A stretch of 64,000 nt of DNA from Phymatolithon calcareum (Eukaryota; Rhodophyta; Florideophyceae; Hapalidiales), in NCBI GenBank assembly GCA_977006965.1, contig OZ345366.1, forward strand, positions 868,001 through 932,000, in the 5' to 3' direction. The notes beneath the pieces were generated by a model, which saw only the letters and a list, made by a program, of their open reading frames with translations, had not been told where the DNA came from and did not search any database. Shown piece after piece: positions 62,158 to 64,000 of this stretch; position 1 is the first letter of the stretch; the number at the start of each line of letters is the position of its first letter. Position numbers and translations under genes: made by a program.

Positions 62158-62489
62158 CTGGTGTAGATCTCTTGCATAATTACGTAGTACTGTATTTCGT
62201 CGATGGCCACGTTGTTCTCCTCTTTAGGGGTCCATGTGGGCTTTCTCAGGATTCTGTTGAATGTTCTAACTCCCCATGATTCTCGAGTGCCCATTTCTTC
62301 TATTAAAATCGGCCGAGTTTTTGGAAAGGCACCTACAATACATCTTGCGCAGAGAATTCTGTGCCTGCTTTTCTTTCATCTTCGCTGCTTGGCGCGGCAG
62401 ATCATTCTGGAAAAAGGAAAATTTCCTGGCACAGCGTTCTTCTCGCTGTTCCCAAACTCAACGGAGGGCACTTCTGTCTTGGATGTCGG

Positions 62490-63560
62490 CTAGGTGTTCG
62501 ATTTTCGCACGCAGTCAAGCGATTCGAGTTCCAGATCTGCCCCAGCGTCGCTTATCTCTTCGACAACCTGTCCAAGTCTTCGTGGTGACTTCGCGAGCAG
62601 CTGCTGTCGGCGAAACTCCAATGGTTCTATTTGGAGTAGCTTCATTAGTCTTCTCCAGTGCCGCCCTGTCCACTTTCCAAACAGTATCGTTACGATGTCC
62701 TTTGAACTTTCACTTCTTCTCTCACTACTCGGATTTCGCTGGGCGTTATATGCGGGGCGTACTAATGTACTAGCCGGATGAATGCTTTTAAAAGCCTGAT
62801 TCATTTTTCTGTGATGTATCTTTTCCTTGTCATGCCTAAGGTACTCATGAGCGTCACTTTTTCGCCAGCGCTTTTGAATCGCTCCAGAAGCATGTCGTCA
62901 CGAATTCCGTTCACGAAAATTGTCGTACCAAGATATTCTGCAGTGCGTATTATGTGAACTTCCTCTTTCGCCAGAAGAAACGGTTGTCTATTCCGTCGGC
63001 TTGGGAGTATGATAGAACTCTTGCGGGTTGACGCAGTCATTCGATAGACTTGCGCCCAATCTGAGCATTCATTGAGCATTTCCTGGAGCTCGTCTTAATT
63101 CCTCGCCAATAGTATGACGTCGTCAGCAAACATTTTCAAGCGAAGACTTGCATTAGAATCGTTGAAGCTCATGGTCGTGATCTTTTCCTGCCAATGTGTC
63201 CATCAGAATATTGTGGGGTTCAGGGGAGATCCGTGGGGGACCCACGCTCGCTTAAACCTCGTGTTCTTTCTACGTCGTTCATAAAAGTGAAGAGAGTCTT
63301 ATGAAGCGATAGCAAAGCCAACGATGCCACATTCGCTGATAATCTGGGTCGATTTCTCGCAGTAACTCCTCTCGTGGTACCCGATCGTATGCTAAATTCA
63401 AGTCAAGTACGGCTTTCATCTCTCTCCCTTGTATTACGGTGTAGCGGAGGAGGACTCTCGGTGCCTTTTCGAGATTTAATCCCATTTGTGATCTGTTGAA
63501 GAAAACTCCTTCCGGAGAAGAGGAGGAAGAAGCAATGTACATTCCTTTTTAAAAGTTGCC
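62490..63560 (-). pseudogene. Second, degenerate reverse-transcriptase relic
   Basis: Pieces in several frames form one ordered RT on the minus strand. MKAVLDLNLAYDRVPREELL is motif A (near 63400). PHGSPLNP is motif B (near 63220), followed by a stop. MFADDVILLAR is motif C (near 63130). ECSDWAQVYRMTASTRKSSI and AEYLGTTIFVNGIRDDML follow (63079-62801), then a helical C-terminal stretch (62804-62494). It differs in sequence from the first element, so it is a different family or an old copy. Confidence 0.75.
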
Positions 63561-64000
63561 AACGCATTTGCTGGCGCTTGGGGTAACTTGTCGTGTGCCA
63601 ACGAAACTTGGCTTGGTTCTTCCATTTGAAGAGTTTCTTGTCGTGGGTGTTCTACGGCTCGGTGGTATACAAAAACCCACCACTGGTCCCCTGAGGGGCC
63701 TCGAGGGGGAAAATTAGTCCAAGTTCATCAGTCTCACGGGGATCCGATTCTAAGGTGCTGTGTGGGGATGTGGGTTCTCGGTAGACTGCAACACGTTCAG
63801 GAGCTCGTCCAGTGGTTGCTCGGTCCATGCGCTGTCTTCCTTTGAGAGTCAATGCTTTGAGAGAAATACGGTTTTCATCGCTCTGCGATATCGTTGAGAA
63901 TACTCGCAAATTCAGTTGTAGAGAGTGTTTAGCCTGTTTTTACGGTGCGATTGATCCCAAATAATAATTTTAGGAAAGTAGTCCTCCCTAAGTTTTGCAG
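63561..64000. other. Window edge
   Basis: No supported feature. A frame at 63909-63652 (minus) has no family resemblance. Confidence 0.4.

Larger units (their letters stand above)
59710..62480 (-). mobile_element. Non-LTR retrotransposon relic (LINE-like)
   Basis: On the minus strand a reverse transcriptase runs from about 62294 to 59903, followed by a 3' UTR. It ends with agtctgtggggcttttaaat, an AATAAA-type word and an A-run at about 59705-59740. The core frame at 62157-60872 holds the RT motifs NGKAPREDEVKAEML, LVPIHKKGEHEDPGNYRPIS, VLDLKAAYDTVPRAHL, GVPQGSPLSPSLYNIFM and the active-site FADD. The 3' frame (60736-59903) reads RLKNAKTALYELRTLG and KALIQPRWEYAMHLTPW (thumb and connection). 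No endonuclease is recognised. It is broken by a frame change near 62160, a 7-bp homopolymer frameshift at 60918-60924 and a 35-bp insertion. It is therefore inactive. Confidence 0.85.

Noticed and set aside
1-64000. tRNA, rRNA or snRNA genes
   Set aside because: I looked for typical tRNA box B words and U6-like sequence by eye and found none I could support. A covariance-model scan would be decisive.

Overview
This is a nuclear eukaryotic window with about 23 recognisable protein genes, mostly intronless, on both strands. The few spliced genes have short GT-AG introns (85-125 bp) near their 5' ends. Plastid-type genes (a shikimate kinase with a transit-like N-terminus, a SnoaL/DUF2358-like protein), a CCT-domain protein and a MEF2/SRF-type MADS-box factor, together with compact intron-poor genes, suggest a photosynthetic eukaryote. 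My best inference is a red alga, possibly a Chondrus-like florideophyte. The lineage rests on gene content and architecture, not on a database match. No prokaryotic operon logic applies.

Layout. 0.9-5.7 kb: PP4 regulatory subunit 3, with its SMK fold split by long disordered insertions. 5.7-9.6 kb: repeat- and hairpin-rich spacer with a small RRM-like gene. 9.7-15.7 kb: ChAPs/exomer-like TPR protein, convergent with the DEAH splicing helicase PRP22/DHX8. 16.2-20.4 kb: SWI3/SMARCC chromatin-remodelling subunit. 20.8-21.7 kb: cohesin acetyltransferase ECO1, with an E2F-like site upstream. 22.9-25.0 kb: sugar-nucleotidyltransferase-like protein, convergent with exosome subunit RRP45. 25-31.6 kb: a gene-poor stretch rich in microsatellites and TACTGTA words, holding casein kinase 1. 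31.7-36.0 kb: USP10-like deubiquitinase, divergent from methionyl-tRNA synthetase. 36.5-41.9 kb: a small membrane protein, mitochondrial ATP synthase gamma (one intron) and CLPTM1. 43.4-46.1 kb: SnoaL/DUF2358-like gene, PABPN1 (two introns) and a small spliced membrane protein. 46.3-52.2 kb: shikimate kinase divergent from BUD32; p23 divergent from AHA1; a PWWP protein. 52.6-53.1 kb: decayed WD40 repeats. 54-57.8 kb: MADS-box and CCT-domain regulators. 59.1-63.6 kb: a tandem duplication and two broken non-LTR reverse-transcriptase relics.

How the genes relate. Most are unlinked housekeeping genes in head-to-head or tail-to-tail pairs with 100-550 bp between them. The one functionally coherent pair is p23/AHA1, two Hsp90 co-chaperones sharing a 471-bp intergenic region. 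The most unusual signals are long perfect palindromes between genes, the intergenic TACTGTA word family, the insertions within PP4R3, the 5-nucleotide coding first exon of p23, and a 35-bp retrotransposon-tail insertion with a target-site duplication inside a related retroelement.
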